From Circinella umbellata (lineage: Eukaryota; Mucoromycota; Mucoromycetes; Mucorales; Lichtheimiaceae): DNA of 64,000 nt. The notes under the pieces were generated by a model. The model was given only the letters and a program-made list of their open reading frames with translations. It searched no databases and had not been told where the DNA came from. The position numbers and the translations under genes are program-made. Shown piece by piece: positions 13,265 to 26,700 of the stretch (the first letter of the stretch is position 1; each line of letters begins with the position of its first letter). The stretch is taken from positions 248,001 to 312,000 of the forward strand of contig JAIWNF010000038.1 of assembly GCA_025093555.1 (NCBI GenBank), given 5' to 3'.

Positions 13265-16200
13265 TGTGAATTCTTTTTTAGAAGTTGAATGAAAAAAAAA
13301 TAAAGCACAAAGAAAGAAAAAGAAGAAGATTAAGAAGTACGACTTGAAACGCATCACTGTAATACGCGCGGTCCCCGAAACCCGTGCGAAAAATATCACC
13401 ATCAACTTGGCGGCGTTTACAAGAGCCCGAAAGTCCCAATAATCCATTTTTTTTGATATTTCATCGATATTATCAACTAATAAAGTCTTAAGTCCTAGAT
13501 GGGATTTTGTCATAAAGAAACATATAATTGCTTAAAAACCAGTATATGGAGAACAGTCAAAAGTATTGTAATAACATCTCTACCTTGTACAGACCCTCAT
13601 ACATCATCGGATTTGAGAGTTAGTGAAGATATACTTGTCTCAAATACAGTAATTGTTCTTTTTTACCATGGAGTACATATTGCAAAACTATCTTGTGTTG
13701 ATGGCACACACGGCTTAAATAAAATAAAATAAAGTTTACAAGGATATCATTTTTTGCATTTTAATTTGTCATTTAGGAGAGAAATGCGAAATTTGTGGTC
13801 CGTGTCAGTGTCTCCTGCTTCTCAGTTTACCTGGTAGTGTGAATCGAGAATGATTTTTAGCTACTACGTAGTTTTTTCCAGTTTGACACTTGGAATTACC
13901 TTATTGTTACCATGGAAACGGGCAAGTATCTTATTTTAGTACGATTTCTGTTATTTTCTTAAACAAATTCATCCACCTAATTTAGACAGGTGTGTTATAT
14001 TTTTAGACGAGTCCTTTTTTTAGACGATTTTTTGTAGACCTTTTTACTTAGAAATCTAGAGAATCATAAAATGGAATTTATTCACTATACAGTGATTTAG
14101 CGAAAGATACGTATGATAAAGGACACTCCGAGTCGCACTTTTTTATATGTAATACCAAAATTATATGACCTTTAATGGATACGTGCATTCACTGAACAAA
14201 ATGAAGGTTGCGTCTTCATGAAAGGTGGAAGCAGAATATGGATATGATAACACAATAAATATATTATCACGGAATAAGGAGCGGAATAATATATATATAT
14301 ATATATATATAGCAATTTCCTAAGAAAAAAAAATTCAACCAATATTCATTTACGTATGAATTAACAAAATCGCTTTGTTGTTTTTAGATCCATTGTATAT
14401 TCTTATTAAAAACCTGACTTGATGTTACTGCCATCGGGACGTGTTCTGGAGAGATTAGGGTAAACTAAGGTTAAGGTATCTTAAGGTTTTTCATTATCTC
14501 TGTCTTTCAATACTTTTATCTGAAAAGAACACAAAGTACTTATGGTCTTTCGCTATAATATACCTTTTAACAAATTATGTTCATGTCATAAATTATTTCG
14601 ACAACGCCACCTTCCACCTACTTATAAAACAATATGTCAGATCAAGAGGAACCTAAACATACATCTTCCTTTTATTTCTAATGTAGGATTACACCCAGCT
14701 ACAAGAAGTAATAGAAAAATACGTCCCTTCATGAAGGTACGTAGACGATGTCATGAACAAGCTTTTTGTAGCGTTCCAAACTACTACTCGTACTATTCTT
14801 CTACTATGCATTGATAATAGCAGGTCTATCTAAAAAAAATCCCAACAGGATTTGAAATTTAATGGGAGGTGTCTCAAATCACGGCATGCTCGAAAAGTTG
14901 GCGATTGTTCTTGTCCTCGTCATCCTTTGGCAAGTCAACCTTATTGTATTAAGCAAAAGACTGCAATATAAGTAACTATGATATTGAGAAATATTATATC
15001 TTTGAAATAGCCTTGCCATTACACGACAAATTGAATTAACTAGTACTGGAGTACAGCCAAGATACAGCCTAAAAAATGTGGTTCTTCATTCAATTCATTG
15101 TACCACAGCAAAACATTTATAAGTTCTTCGATGCTACTATGATAACAACATAATAAAACTAGAAACTATCATAAGAGATGCTGGAGATATATGGAAGTAG
15201 ATTCTTTAAGAATCAATGCTGTACAGACATTCAAAGCCATAAAAATGTTTTTAAAACAATAAAAAATCACATTGTAGACTTGCTGAGCATATGTCAATTC
15301 TTTTTATATGATTTCCCCTTTTTTATCATCCGATAAAAAAGATCAGTATATATTGGGTGTTTACAAAAACATATAAAGATTTCGGCTCTAAAATGTATGC
15401 ACCTTATACTTTCAAACAAACACAGCACAACTCGCCAAAACTGTAATGAGAAAAAGATATTTGATTATCCATAGTGTTTGTCACACACACTGTTTATGAA
15501 AGAAAAAAAAAGAAATAGAAGCATATTTTTCGCAAAAAGAATTTTGCTAGGCAAGGGTTAAAATGATACAGTACGTATGTTCAATAGCTATGAAAAATGA
15601 AATATAAAGTAAACGATAGAAAACCGCTATGATTTATCTATTATGAACAAACTGTTGCCACATATCACAGCAGTGGTCGTATGGAAAGAAGAATATGCAG
15701 CAAATTAAAATTCATTGGAAGATTCCGATTTCTGTTAACCCCTATCGCCGTTGACACATCTTCAAAAATTAGTGGTGATGCAAGGGGGCATTATTGACAC
15801 CGTCAATAAATGCAATGCCGACCGACTATTGTTTGGTATTCATGCATGACGCATTATAATAATGTTGTGTCTTGTGTCAAAAGTACGTAGTATTATCATT
15901 TTGTTATCACGGTAACTGATACCTCAATTATTGCTCACCAGATTTGCTTCTAGTCTCATGTCTTACGCAATAATTTCTAAAAATCTCAAGTAGAACTGTT
16001 TTACTCTTATGTGAATACTGTCGATTATACTTTTTATAAAGTGTTATTGTTAGATAAAAACATTCATAGACATGTTGAAATTTCCGTTTGACTAGCGAGA
16101 TTATCATATAATAACGTGGGGGTTTTGTTAATAGTAAACTTTTAACTATATATACTCAGTATATACTTTACACATACATGTTGGATGCACTTGCTCAAAT

Positions 16201-16369
16201 TTATTTTCATGCAAGATGAACCAGTTTCACCTTTCAAACGAAACAAAAAAGACAAAAATAAAGGTAGAGTATGAATTGATGATGGAACAAACGAATTGAA
16301 TGACAAAAGGAAGAGGAGTAGTATATATATAACATGTATGAAGGGGAGAAAAGGAATGGTATATTTTTT
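13265..16369. other. Intergenic region without recognisable gene
   Basis: About 3.1 kb between the LTA4H start and the end of the sterol acyltransferase gene, both on the minus strand. Short open frames at 13499-13732 and 14542-14814 (plus) show no domain and no neighbouring exons. An (AT)n run lies near 14289-14311. The proximal few hundred bases from 13265 upward presumably hold the LTA4H promoter. Confidence 0.5.
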
Positions 16370-18425
16370 TTATGTTTGATCACCAACACCAAAAATGGCA
16401 TCCGACCAAAATGCCTCACGACAATATAAAATTGCAAGTAGAGGCAAACCAATAAACATGCCTAACCACCAGAGAATATTTCCTGTAGTTGAATGCTTCT
16501 TTATAAACGATTGCTGTCCAAGAACAATCAAAGGTAACTGTAGCATTTGCATTACAAATAGATACATCCGAATTCGACGTGTACAAATCACCAATACCAG
16601 CTCGTGAAGACATGACGAAAATAAAAATGTTACAAACGTTGCATTAAATTTCGATAACTTATATTGTTCCATGGATTGAGCATACACATGACGAAGTAAC
16701 CATTGATGTACAGGCCTGTTCCATTTACGAGCAAATTCATCATACGATATACTATTAGAGTCAATATATGCATAAGTTTTGTCAGATGTTATACCAAGAA
16801 AAATTAAACAAATAAATAAAACCTTTCTTCTCAGGTACAAATGTTTCATTTTAAAAATTTACCTGTTCCACCAATCATCATAAAAGTTACGATCCGCAAA
16901 TCTAAAGTAAAAAAAAATGAATATAAGTATCCTCGTCCATGAAATGAAATGAACAAATGGAAATATAATCTACCTGCTTAATTCTGCGAAAGCGTTTAAA
17001 ATGCATTCAAAAATAATGTAGAATATAAACAAGTAATTAATCATGAATGGGAACAAAAGTTCAACGATAACACGAAGATCAGACATATCAGAGTCATAAA
17101 GTTTCGGTAGAATATAACGCTCCGTCGTTACGTACAACAATAAGAATGATCCTAATGTTGCCAGAGATTTTTCCAAAACATACCATGGTCGAATTCTATT
17201 AATAGAAAAATTGATTTAGGTAAATGTATATAAAAACTCGTTTTTAAGCTTCCAGATTTATGTACACGTTACCTTTCCGTTCGAGGATATTCCAAAGAAT
17301 ATACTAAAGTGGGTACCAGTAAATAATCCAAATAATTCCAAATAGTGACATTATCAGGGAAACGTGTATTGCCATGAACAAGTTCATCTTCTAAAAATGA
17401 CATCTCATGCTCTAGTTCATCCAACTTTTGACTTGTTTTTTCATTTTCCTCTTTATGTTCGGCGATCCATTTTGGAACGTGTTCTTTTAAATATTTAAGC
17501 CGTCTGTACTTAATAGATAGTTCTCCATTTAAACTTGTATATGAATGCATTTTCATCATCATGACAATAGTATGTAATGTAAAAAATCCAGATTGTACCC
17601 AAGGCCAATCTCTATATAATATATAAAGTTAATAAATATTCAGATATTATTAAGCGACAAACATGGTCTTTCCATCCCCCCCTTCTTTGCTTTCCAATTT
17701 TAGTGCAGATCATTACTCCCCCCACCCGTTCTTATTTTCTTTTTTTTCTCGAATCTCCTTATTTGCTATATTTACCTTCGGAAAATCCAATAAATGTTTA
17801 AAAACAAAAACACTGTTTGACACACGTGTTGTAATAAGGCACCCAACGGTTCATAAGGTATAACACCCCATATCAATAATTTTGAAAATAAAACACTTGT
17901 TATAGTGGTTGTTACCATGGTCATATCTGATATCAATAATGTTAAACCATCTTTTGAAAAAAGACGAAAGAAGCCTAAACTCAAAATAACTCCTTCTTGT
18001 TCATAACAACGAATGGCACTTTGAATGATATAAATTGCCATGACAATCCAAAACAAAGTATAAAATCCTCGAAACGTATCGCTTGACGTTTCAGGATTGG
18101 AAATATCAAACTTGGTCATACGCGCTTTAAATAATAGTTTTCGATGTTTGTGAAACTGGTGTGTCAGACTCTGTTTGCCCGAAGAAGCTGGTAATGGTGG
18201 GGTTGATTGTGTCTCTGTTATAGCGGGGCGACTTGCTAGTAATGTCACTTCTGTTATACATTTGCTGTCATTCTCCTTGCTTATACGTGGAGACGGTTCA
18301 GAGGTATAGGAAGATAAAGAAGAAGATTCATCGGAGGTTTCTTCTGTGACTTTAATAGTTTCTTGCTGTGCTCCAGTAGCAGACTTTAGTAATGCGCTTT
18401 TAAAAAGCGTTGGGGAATGTGACAT
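16370..18425 (-). CDS. ARE2: Sterol O-acyltransferase (ARE/ACAT type, MBOAT family)
   Basis: ER membrane enzyme that esterifies sterols with acyl-CoA for storage in lipid droplets. Five exons (18425-17776, 17611-17273, 17195-16974, 16901-16863, 16751-16370) sum to 1632 nt, giving 543 residues. A Ser/Thr-rich cytosolic N-terminus of about 110 residues is followed by several hydrophobic helices. Diagnostic motifs are MKMHSYTSLNGEL, the FYDDWWN signature (410-416, wholly in a 39-nt exon), SYDEFARKWNRPVHQWLLRH, and the catalytic-type His in SSCLHELV (H466). The MKMHSY and FARxWNxPVHxxLLRHVY blocks favour ARE/ACAT over DGAT1, though the families are related. An acidic coiled segment (WIAEHKEENEKTSQKLDELE) lies between the helices. 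Start chosen at the first ATG of the conserved frame. Confidence 0.92.
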
Positions 18426-18983
18426 CTAAAAATAGGACTAGGATCGATTAAACAAAAAGAAAGAGAAAGTAAAAAATAAAGAGTCAGTTGAGGAAGGAAA
18501 AAAAGGGTATTAAACAAGCTAAGTACATGACGTCAAAAAAAAGGCCAGAGTCATTTTTAGATCGGAAATCATGGTATGGGTTGTAATAATAATGCATAAA
18601 AGCCTGGTGGCCTTTCTGCCCCCTTAAAAATCTTATTTAAATTAATGGCGGAACGTTTATATAAATAAGTTACACGTTACAAGACTCATGTTAATAATTG
18701 ATACATTTGGTAGTAAAATATATTAATATCACGTAACAAATTCATTGTAGCAGTTTCAATGATAAGGTTATCTTTTTTTTTTAGTTAAATAGAATGAAAA
18801 CAAAACAATACAAAAAAAAGAAGAGAAATGGAATTCTGTGTGTCAATTGGTGGTGATGGTAGTAAGAGAAAAATGTAAGAGTGTTTCATGTATAATACAA
18901 TATATAAGGAATAACGAAAAAGGAAGAATAATGCATGCGATAAATAAAAGAATATAGAATTATTAAAATGATGATAAATGGGT
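18426..18983. other. Intergenic spacer
   Basis: A 558-bp gap between the acyltransferase start and the EBP2 stop, both on the minus strand. It presumably contains the acyltransferase promoter next to 18425 and the EBP2 3' UTR. A TGACGTCA-like sequence (CATGACGTCAAA near 18527-18538) resembles a CRE/ATF half-palindrome. Nothing else stands out. Confidence 0.4.
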
Positions 18984-20287
18984 TTACTTGCGGGATTTGG
19001 CTTTGCTAAGGTAAATAGGTTTACCCTTCATTTTGTTATAATTACCAAGGGCAGCGGAAGATTCTGCCGTATTGGATTTCTTATTACGTCTCTTACCACC
19101 CATACCATATTTAGCATTCTTTGCTTCTCTCTTCTTGCCAATTGTCTTTTCTCCTTTTCCTTTTCCTGTCTTTTGTTTCTTGTTGCTGTTACCCTTCTTT
19201 TCAGCATCACCTTCTAATGCGATATCAAAATCATCATTTGTGGTAAGATCTGTACCAGCATCCTTTCGCTCTATTTTAATATAAATATTATCATTATCAT
19301 CATTAGTTTAGTTTATCTTTCTTTTCTAATTCAATCAACATAAAACGTTATAATAACATACTTCGTTTAAGCAATTTAATCTTTTCAAGTGTATCAGTCT
19401 TTTGTTTTTGTCGCTCCAATTGTTTTTCAACTTGAACCTTCTTGCCATATTTCTTAAGAAGTCTTTGACGTTTGGCATCTTCAGATGCCTTGAGTTGAGC
19501 TGATTCATCCAAAAGTTTTTGTCGAACCTATTTTATTAATGTAGAGAAACTAAAATTAGTTTGATACTCCTTGGTTTTTTCTTTTGTCTTGTTTTCGTTT
19601 TGTTATATACAACACATTGTTAATACAATAATGATAATAATAGTATACCTTTGCCATATGCTCTTCACTCTTAATCATTTCAGCAAAGTAGTCATCAGGT
19701 CGAGAGAAAGGCAAACCAGCCTCTAATACCTTTTCTCTACCAATCTTGACAGCCTCCAGGGCTTGTTCATAAAATGCAAGTTCTCGTGTCATATCATCTT
19801 TAATATCAGGAATATTGATGGGTTTAGAAGAAGTTACTGTCAAGGTTTCGATCCAAGGTAATTTTTTCAATTTAAATTCATTTGTAATTCGAATCATGGC
19901 TTCCTATAAGTTATATATGCATATTAGTTTTTATTAATATTATTAGTATTTCATCGATCAGAAAAAATATAAATTCAAAATATTAAGAATAAAAAAAAAA
20001 AAGCCTGATTAATATACCTCTTCATTTACTCGTGGAACTAATTCTTTCTTTTCTTGTTGTTGTTCTTCTTCTTCGTTGTCTTCTTCGTTGTCAGAAACTT
20101 CATTAGCATCGTCTTCGACATCGCTTGCAGATTGTTCCTCTAAAGGAACGGCTTCGGGAGCTTCATCGTCCTCTTGTACATTGCTGTCGGCATTGGTTAC
20201 TTTTTCAACAGGTTCTGCTTCAGTATCCTTTACTGCTCTCTTTGACAAACGTCTCAATTTACTTTTTGATGGCTTCTTAATACCCAT
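18984..20287 (-). CDS. EBP2: rRNA-processing protein EBP2 (EBNA1BP2 family)
   Basis: Nucleolar factor needed for pre-27S rRNA processing and 60S subunit assembly. Four exons (20287-20018, 19903-19649, 19527-19362, 19270-18984) sum to 978 nt, giving 325 residues. The N-terminus is basic, followed by a long acidic stretch (about 25-80) rich in Glu, Asp and Gln. The Ebp2 core follows: FKLKKLPWIETLTVTSSKP, DDMTRELAFYEQALEAVKIG, then LPFSRPDDYFAEMIKSEEHM, which is the family signature. A Lys/Arg-rich coiled region (VRQKLLDESAQLKASEDAKR onward) leads to the C-terminal KYGMGGKRRNKKSN block. Order and length fit the family. No anomalies were seen. Confidence 0.95.
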
Positions 20288-20796
20288 TCTATATATTTAA
20301 GTAGTTAAAAAAGGTAACTCGAAAAAAAAATTCGTTAGGTAACTTTTTGATGAGTCGGTATTACCGCAAAAAGAAGTGGCTTGTTTTAAATCATGCATTT
20401 GTCGGATTGAATTCCGACAATTAGTAGAAGGAGCTTTTGCTTGGACGTTATAAAAAAGTCGTAATGAGTTCATCTAAAAGCTTCATTTCATAATAAAAAC
20501 TCTGTTTCCCCGATTGATATACAACCTGACCTTTAGAAGATCATGTTGAAAATATATCATTATTATAACCATAATTACCGTCAATAATAATGATTTTATG
20601 AGCTTAATGATTTAGGTGTAGAGCTTAATACATCATATATTGACACTTTTGTATGATATTATAAGAGAATTATTACGTATTTTCATTATTTATTAATTAT
20701 ATACAAATTACAAAGAGAAAGCAAAACAATAATCGAGAATATACTCTGATGCAAAACAAGTAAAGAAAAAAATATATATTATGTACAAAAAGCTTG
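20288..20796. other. Intergenic spacer
   Basis: A 509-bp gap between the EBP2 start and the Fmp27-like stop (both minus). It is AT-rich, with a poly-A run near 20320-20328. No gene is visible; it presumably contains the EBP2 promoter. Confidence 0.4.
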
Positions 20797-23700
20797 TTAA
20801 CTCTCTGTCCTCTGAGTAATTGGACGTTTTCCTTTGCTGCTAGGTTTGGAGTTCGAAAATGAATAGATCGGTCCACTATATTTTTTACCAAGAAGCATTC
20901 GTCCTTTGGCTGTTAATTCTTCATCTAATATAGAGGAAGTTTCCCGAAGATCCATACTATCAACACTATGCCGTTTTTCACTATTACGAATATCGTCTTG
21001 AAGAGAATGTCCACTGGTACCAGTATCTGTGATTTGTCTTTTCCGTGATCTAAATAATAATTACAAATTAGTGATCTATCCATTGTATTATAGACTATAC
21101 CAAAAAACACGTGTTTTGTATCACTTATTTAGCACTTACTTTAGAGACCATGGAAGCAATCGTCGAGTATGTTGCTGATGAGCTGGTTCAGACACATGTT
21201 CCATTTCCCACATATTCATTGAACGAAGAGAAACAACATCATTTTCAAGTTCATCCATCTCATCATTTGAACTATCAGTTGATTCAGATCCGTCGTCAAC
21301 AAACTCATCACCATCAACATCACCAGTAAGTGGAGGATTGCTTTGTGTCGAGATACTTGACTCTACTAACTTTTCTCTTGGATGACGGCGGATCATTAAT
21401 TTTTCTTTGAGCAATGCTGTACTATTATGTAATACTGCAGCACGCATAAAATCTACAAATATTAATTTTTTTCTTAATCAGTGGATGTTTGTTCTTGATT
21501 AAAAAAGAGCTATTCTGTTGAATCCATGCACACACGCACCTTTCTTAATGATTGACATCAACTCAAACCAAGACCATGTTTTATTGCGATATTCCAAATT
21601 TGGTTGTTGGAAAGTAAAATCACGTAAATCTTCAATGTTTTTTTCTTTTTGTCCCTATTTTTTTAAAAAAAACGAAAAAACAAAACTATTAATTCCCTTT
21701 GTTTGTTAACTCTTTCTCTTTTTACCTCCACTTGTCATTTTATTTACCTGATAACTCAAACAGTGTCGAGTCCCCGGGATTTTGACCAAAAGAAAAGCTC
21801 GATTACTTGATGCACGTTTCTTCATAACAGAAAGATCATCCACCACAGATTTTTTGGCTTGCTTTTTCTTCCCATTCTTCAAACCACCCTTTTTACATGT
21901 TGATGGTGCAGATAAACTCGTGGCCATTTCAGGCGTTTGTTCTGCTAATTGTACTTCATTACCAGACACAATAATTTCTGGATCATCCATTATACGCATA
22001 TCATTGCTTGAAATGGAATGATATATTGAATTTTCACCATCAGCAGCAGCCAAGTTCAGACTAGCACTACCAGAACCATTGGGTGGAGAAACAGGTGACT
22101 TTGAGCCATCTGATATAGATTGAGAACCAGGTTTTTGCCGTCTTTCTGATGGAAACACATACGAAGCCATTGCTTTACCAAATTCATATGTCATTTGCAG
22201 ACGCAATGGGTATAGATTCACCTCTAAATGCTGAGTTACTGGAATACCGCCGACAGGTGGAAGATCGACAAGATAGCCACGTAACATCTTGTGCCTTGAA
22301 AAGTCTGGAGTGGTCGGCTTTCGCGGATCAATATATGGTCCAAGAACCTCAGAAAATACAGGAGATGTTGTTTTATTCTTCACAGTCAACAAATCCACCT
22401 CAAAAGTGTTACTACTAGATCTGTCTTCTTTACTTGTGAGAATATATGTTGCATTGACGAGATTCCATTCACAAAGAGGTGTATCGTTGTCTTGTAACAT
22501 TTCCCATATAAGTTTCTCGGCAATGAATACAAACTTGAGATTAGTTTTGGGTTCATGGTAGTTTTTGCGAGTATTACTTTGTTGTGTTAGCTTGATTGCT
22601 TCCATACCCAGATAGAGTTCTTCACAATGCTCATATTTGGACGCTCGGATAGTACGGAATTCATCAATTTGGTTGTGATCAAGATGGGGTAGGTTTAGTC
22701 GATATTGGGTATATGTATGGGAAAGTTGGCGAACACGGTCTTGAAGCTGGATGATTCTTTCAATAGCCTTGCCGAGATTGTTTCTATCAGCTGACATCAT
22801 GATTTCCCGAAGTCGAGCCAAACGTTCCTTTTTGGCAGGTTCCTTGTATAACAACAAATCGGTCACGACCTCGAAAATGGCATTGTAATGACTTGAATTA
22901 GCTGTCAATGCAAGTTCAGGAATATTGAGATGAACAGAATCACATCGATCTTCAAATGGATGATTATAGGCAAATGCTGTTGGATTGGTCTTGAAACGCA
23001 ATTCATTGTATTTATCATATTGAACAGTGGATGCAAGACGATACGCCACTCGTTGAAACTTGTCTGACCGCTTAATATACTTGATAAGCATTTCTGGTGG
23101 AACCCATGCAAGCCAACGGTCAGTTTGTTTTGCACCATAATGGTTATCGAACAAAAGATCTACAGTATCAAATTGTTCCTTTTTCGCCACAAAAACTTGC
23201 GAATTATCTAAACTAACAATTGTTCTGTTCTTCACAAGATCCATTTCTTCCACGTTGGCAGAATTTGCATCAAAAATATTAAATCCTTTGACTTGAATTC
23301 GGTCGTTGGCAAGTAAAACCAGACTATCTGGATCCCGGTCGCTTTGCATACTAATTTGTGGATGTAATAGATCTACAAGATAATTACTTTTCATTTCATA
23401 TCCTGCTGGGATACTTTTCCGCTGACATTCCGGGTCATTGACCTTTCCGGTAGGCATATCCATATCGATCTTTATCTTTTTTTCAAGATCTTCTTCTGTT
23501 TCATTGAGTGCAACAAAATTGGTGGTTTGTTCAGAAAGTAGTTTTTGAATCAATTCCTCAGCCATATGACTATCAAAAATATCGTCGTCATCGTTTACTA
23601 CCACAGTATCCCGTTTCCAAGATTCACGTTCCTTCTGTGAGGATTCATCAATAATATCACGTAGAAATTTAACTGCGCGCATCGATGTGTAATAATCCAA

Positions 23701-26700
23701 AGCACGCCGATGAGCCCGTACATCCAGGAAATGATACGTTATGTTGCGCACAGCATTATTCCAAATGATTTGTGGATTGTGGACAATAATTCGTTGCTTG
23801 AAATGCCCCATCAGATCTTCCCACGTTGATAATGGATCCCGACCAAAAATGTTTGAACTTGAATAGGATCCTTCATCACTGTTAATACCACTGGCTTCAG
23901 ATACATTTGGCATGTTTTGGGTTGATAATTTTCGAAGATGACGCTGTAGTACATTTCTCTTTTCAAATAACAGTTCTGTTTTTTCAACAATTGCACGCGA
24001 CTATATAAAGGATGGCTATGTTAATCACCAATTTCATCGAGTATATGTATATTCTCTTCTGTTTCTTAAAAATATCATTTACCTCCTTCAATAACTTTTC
24101 ATCTTTTGGTCCCGATATTTTCTTTTCAACACCGTCTATCCGTGCTTGATGTTTTTTAATTTGAACGTCAATATTTTGACATCGTTGTTGTACAATTCCC
24201 ATTTGTATTTCACGTGTATCTATAAATAAATAATTTATGCAGCCAAATTAGTCAGCATTGATACACATTTAAACCAGAAAAAAGAAAAGAGAAAATGATA
24301 GCTTACCACCAGCTGTTCCCATGATACAATTATGTGTGTTCCTCAAATACCGATACTTTTCTCGATCGGCGCGATTTGTTTGTTTGAGGTAATATAAACA
24401 AGGAGAATAGGCGAAAGGTAACACTTGAACAGTAGGGGCGTGATCTGGATTCATGACTTGTAATTCGACAAAATCATCAGGATCCACCCAGTCAGATGGT
24501 TCTGTATCAGTGTTTACATCACGATCTAATCCATCCATCAAATCCGGATCTGTACCGCTGTTGTTATCACTGCTGGATGATCCCCCACTGAAACCGTCCA
24601 CAGCTACACTTGGGATATAACTACCCCCATTTTGACTAGTTGTATCACTTTTTGCCGAATACTGAGCACGTATAGCACGTAAATCTATACTCTTTAAATG
24701 CACTTCTGCCTCATGCATGGGCCAATTCGCCTTAAGTCTTTTTTCGTCCAATTTATGGTTTTCAACATCGGTCATTTCCCGTCGTTGATGAATATCAACA
24801 TTGAAAGCAGATACCAATGCTTTTAAACCGACAGAGTCCCCAGTATCTTCGGCTCTTTTATCATCAACTGCATTTTGATCCTTGTAAAAATAACCAATAG
24901 TCAAAGGGTGGAGAACAACTTTGTATTTCATACTTCGCATGTGTTTGCCAAATTTCTTGGTGGGTCGCGGGTCGGTTCTTGGAAAGAGTGGACCGTTTCG
25001 CATTGGATAACTCATAGCACCACCGAATAATCGGAACCAAGTAACGAAATGATCCATAAATCCAGGCGTCAAATGCATTGAATTCATTGTAGCATTGGTA
25101 ATATCAATCTTTTCTGGGTTTTCAGCTCCAATCTTGACAATACTAATTGAGAAATGGATAAAGTTGGAGCGAAAACCTTCATATGCATCATAATTCTAAG
25201 TAGTGTAAGAAAAAGAAGTATAGTTAGTATTAGCATTTATTAAAAGTAATGAGTAACTGTAAAACGAAAATATGAAAGCCATGTCCTTTTTTTATTAATT
25301 ACCTTAGCTTTGTCACCCATAGCTTGTACCGAATGTGGTGTTTTAAACCGTACTTTATAATATGGAAGAAACGTAAGAAATCGACATCTTGTTAAGTCTG
25401 GTCGAGTGTTCATGGATGCACGTCGCATAAAATCATCACTGTCACAATTAGGACATCCTGGTGCACATACACGTTCCAATTGCAAGCCGATGCCCATGCG
25501 AATACCATCAGTGAGTTTGAGCGCAACCTTGACAAATCGTGGATCCGATCTTGATTCAGCCAATAACGAAGTCAATGTCCGTGTTCGTTTTGGTATAGAT
25601 GCTGAGCTACCATCTCCTCCTTTTTCTTTATCATTTGAATCCAGAGGTCTTGAAACACCCGGCAAAATATATGTTGAAGTATACCCACCATGAATCAAAT
25701 CAGGTACACCAAATGCATAATCCCGACTAATGATCTGCAGAAATTCGCCATCTGGGTTATCATGCCCCAGTAGCCATACAACGTTGTTGCTCCACACCTT
25801 GGCGAGACCAAAGCCACGCTCACTTGTATCATATGGATCACGGGTCCCCTTCATCAAAAATGCAAAGTTACCACCACCCACAAAAGAGATCTTTGTCTTT
25901 GTGTGAATAATCAACCGAATCTTGTCCCAAATACCGATTTTTGGTGATGGATCCACAGGTGGCCGAGTGAACGAGTCAAATGTTCTTGATATATCTTGAA
26001 TTGCTGGCTGATATGGTACAGACCATGATATTGTCGACATATCTTGTGTGTGCACATTAATATTCACAATGGAATAGAACTTGGCAGGAGAAGCGGTACG
26101 TGCAATATCGATGGTATAATGCGAAATGGTATCAATAATGGGTATCGTGATTCGTCTCGTCGCATCCAAATGACCACGCTGATCTCCCAATACATAATTA
26201 CCCAAAAGTGACCATGCTACTTCTTCTTCGTTATTATTGTTATTCTTTGGGGGTGGTACCAATAACAGTGGTATTGGATAATCGCGAATTTGTGCCCACG
26301 TTTCACCAGCCTTCCAATTTAATTTGAATGGCACCAACGTTGTAAAGTCCGTGTCGATAGGTATGCCTTTACCGTTTTGATGTACAAACAGCCGGGTGTC
26401 TTCAAGTGGAAAATCTGGAACACTAATGTTAAGCGTCATATTCATCATAGTGAAGTCAAACAAGGGTGGATAGGCTGGTAATGGTAACGTTTCAATAGAA
26501 AAAATATTTGAAACTTCGTAATGTCCGTCATCATCATAGACATCATTGAGCTGACCGACACGCCAGTAATCAGACACTCTTGATTCTTCATGTTCACTTT
26601 CTTCTTGGTGAAAAGCTCGTTTGATATGTTTGATCCACGTCGCAGAATTGTGTTCTTGCAGCATTTGCCAAACTTCATTTACATGTGCATCTGCTGAGGA

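Noticed and set aside
13499..13732. 77-residue frame upstream of LTA4H
   Set aside because: No recognisable domain, no flanking exons, ordinary length for chance.
16370..18425. Diacylglycerol acyltransferase (DGAT1) as an alternative identity
   Set aside because: The FYDDWWN plus SYDEFARKWNRPVHQWLLRH and MKMHSY blocks fit ARE/ACAT sterol acyltransferases better.
22149..22561. Plus-strand frames inside the Fmp27-like gene
   Set aside because: Shadows of the large minus-strand gene.
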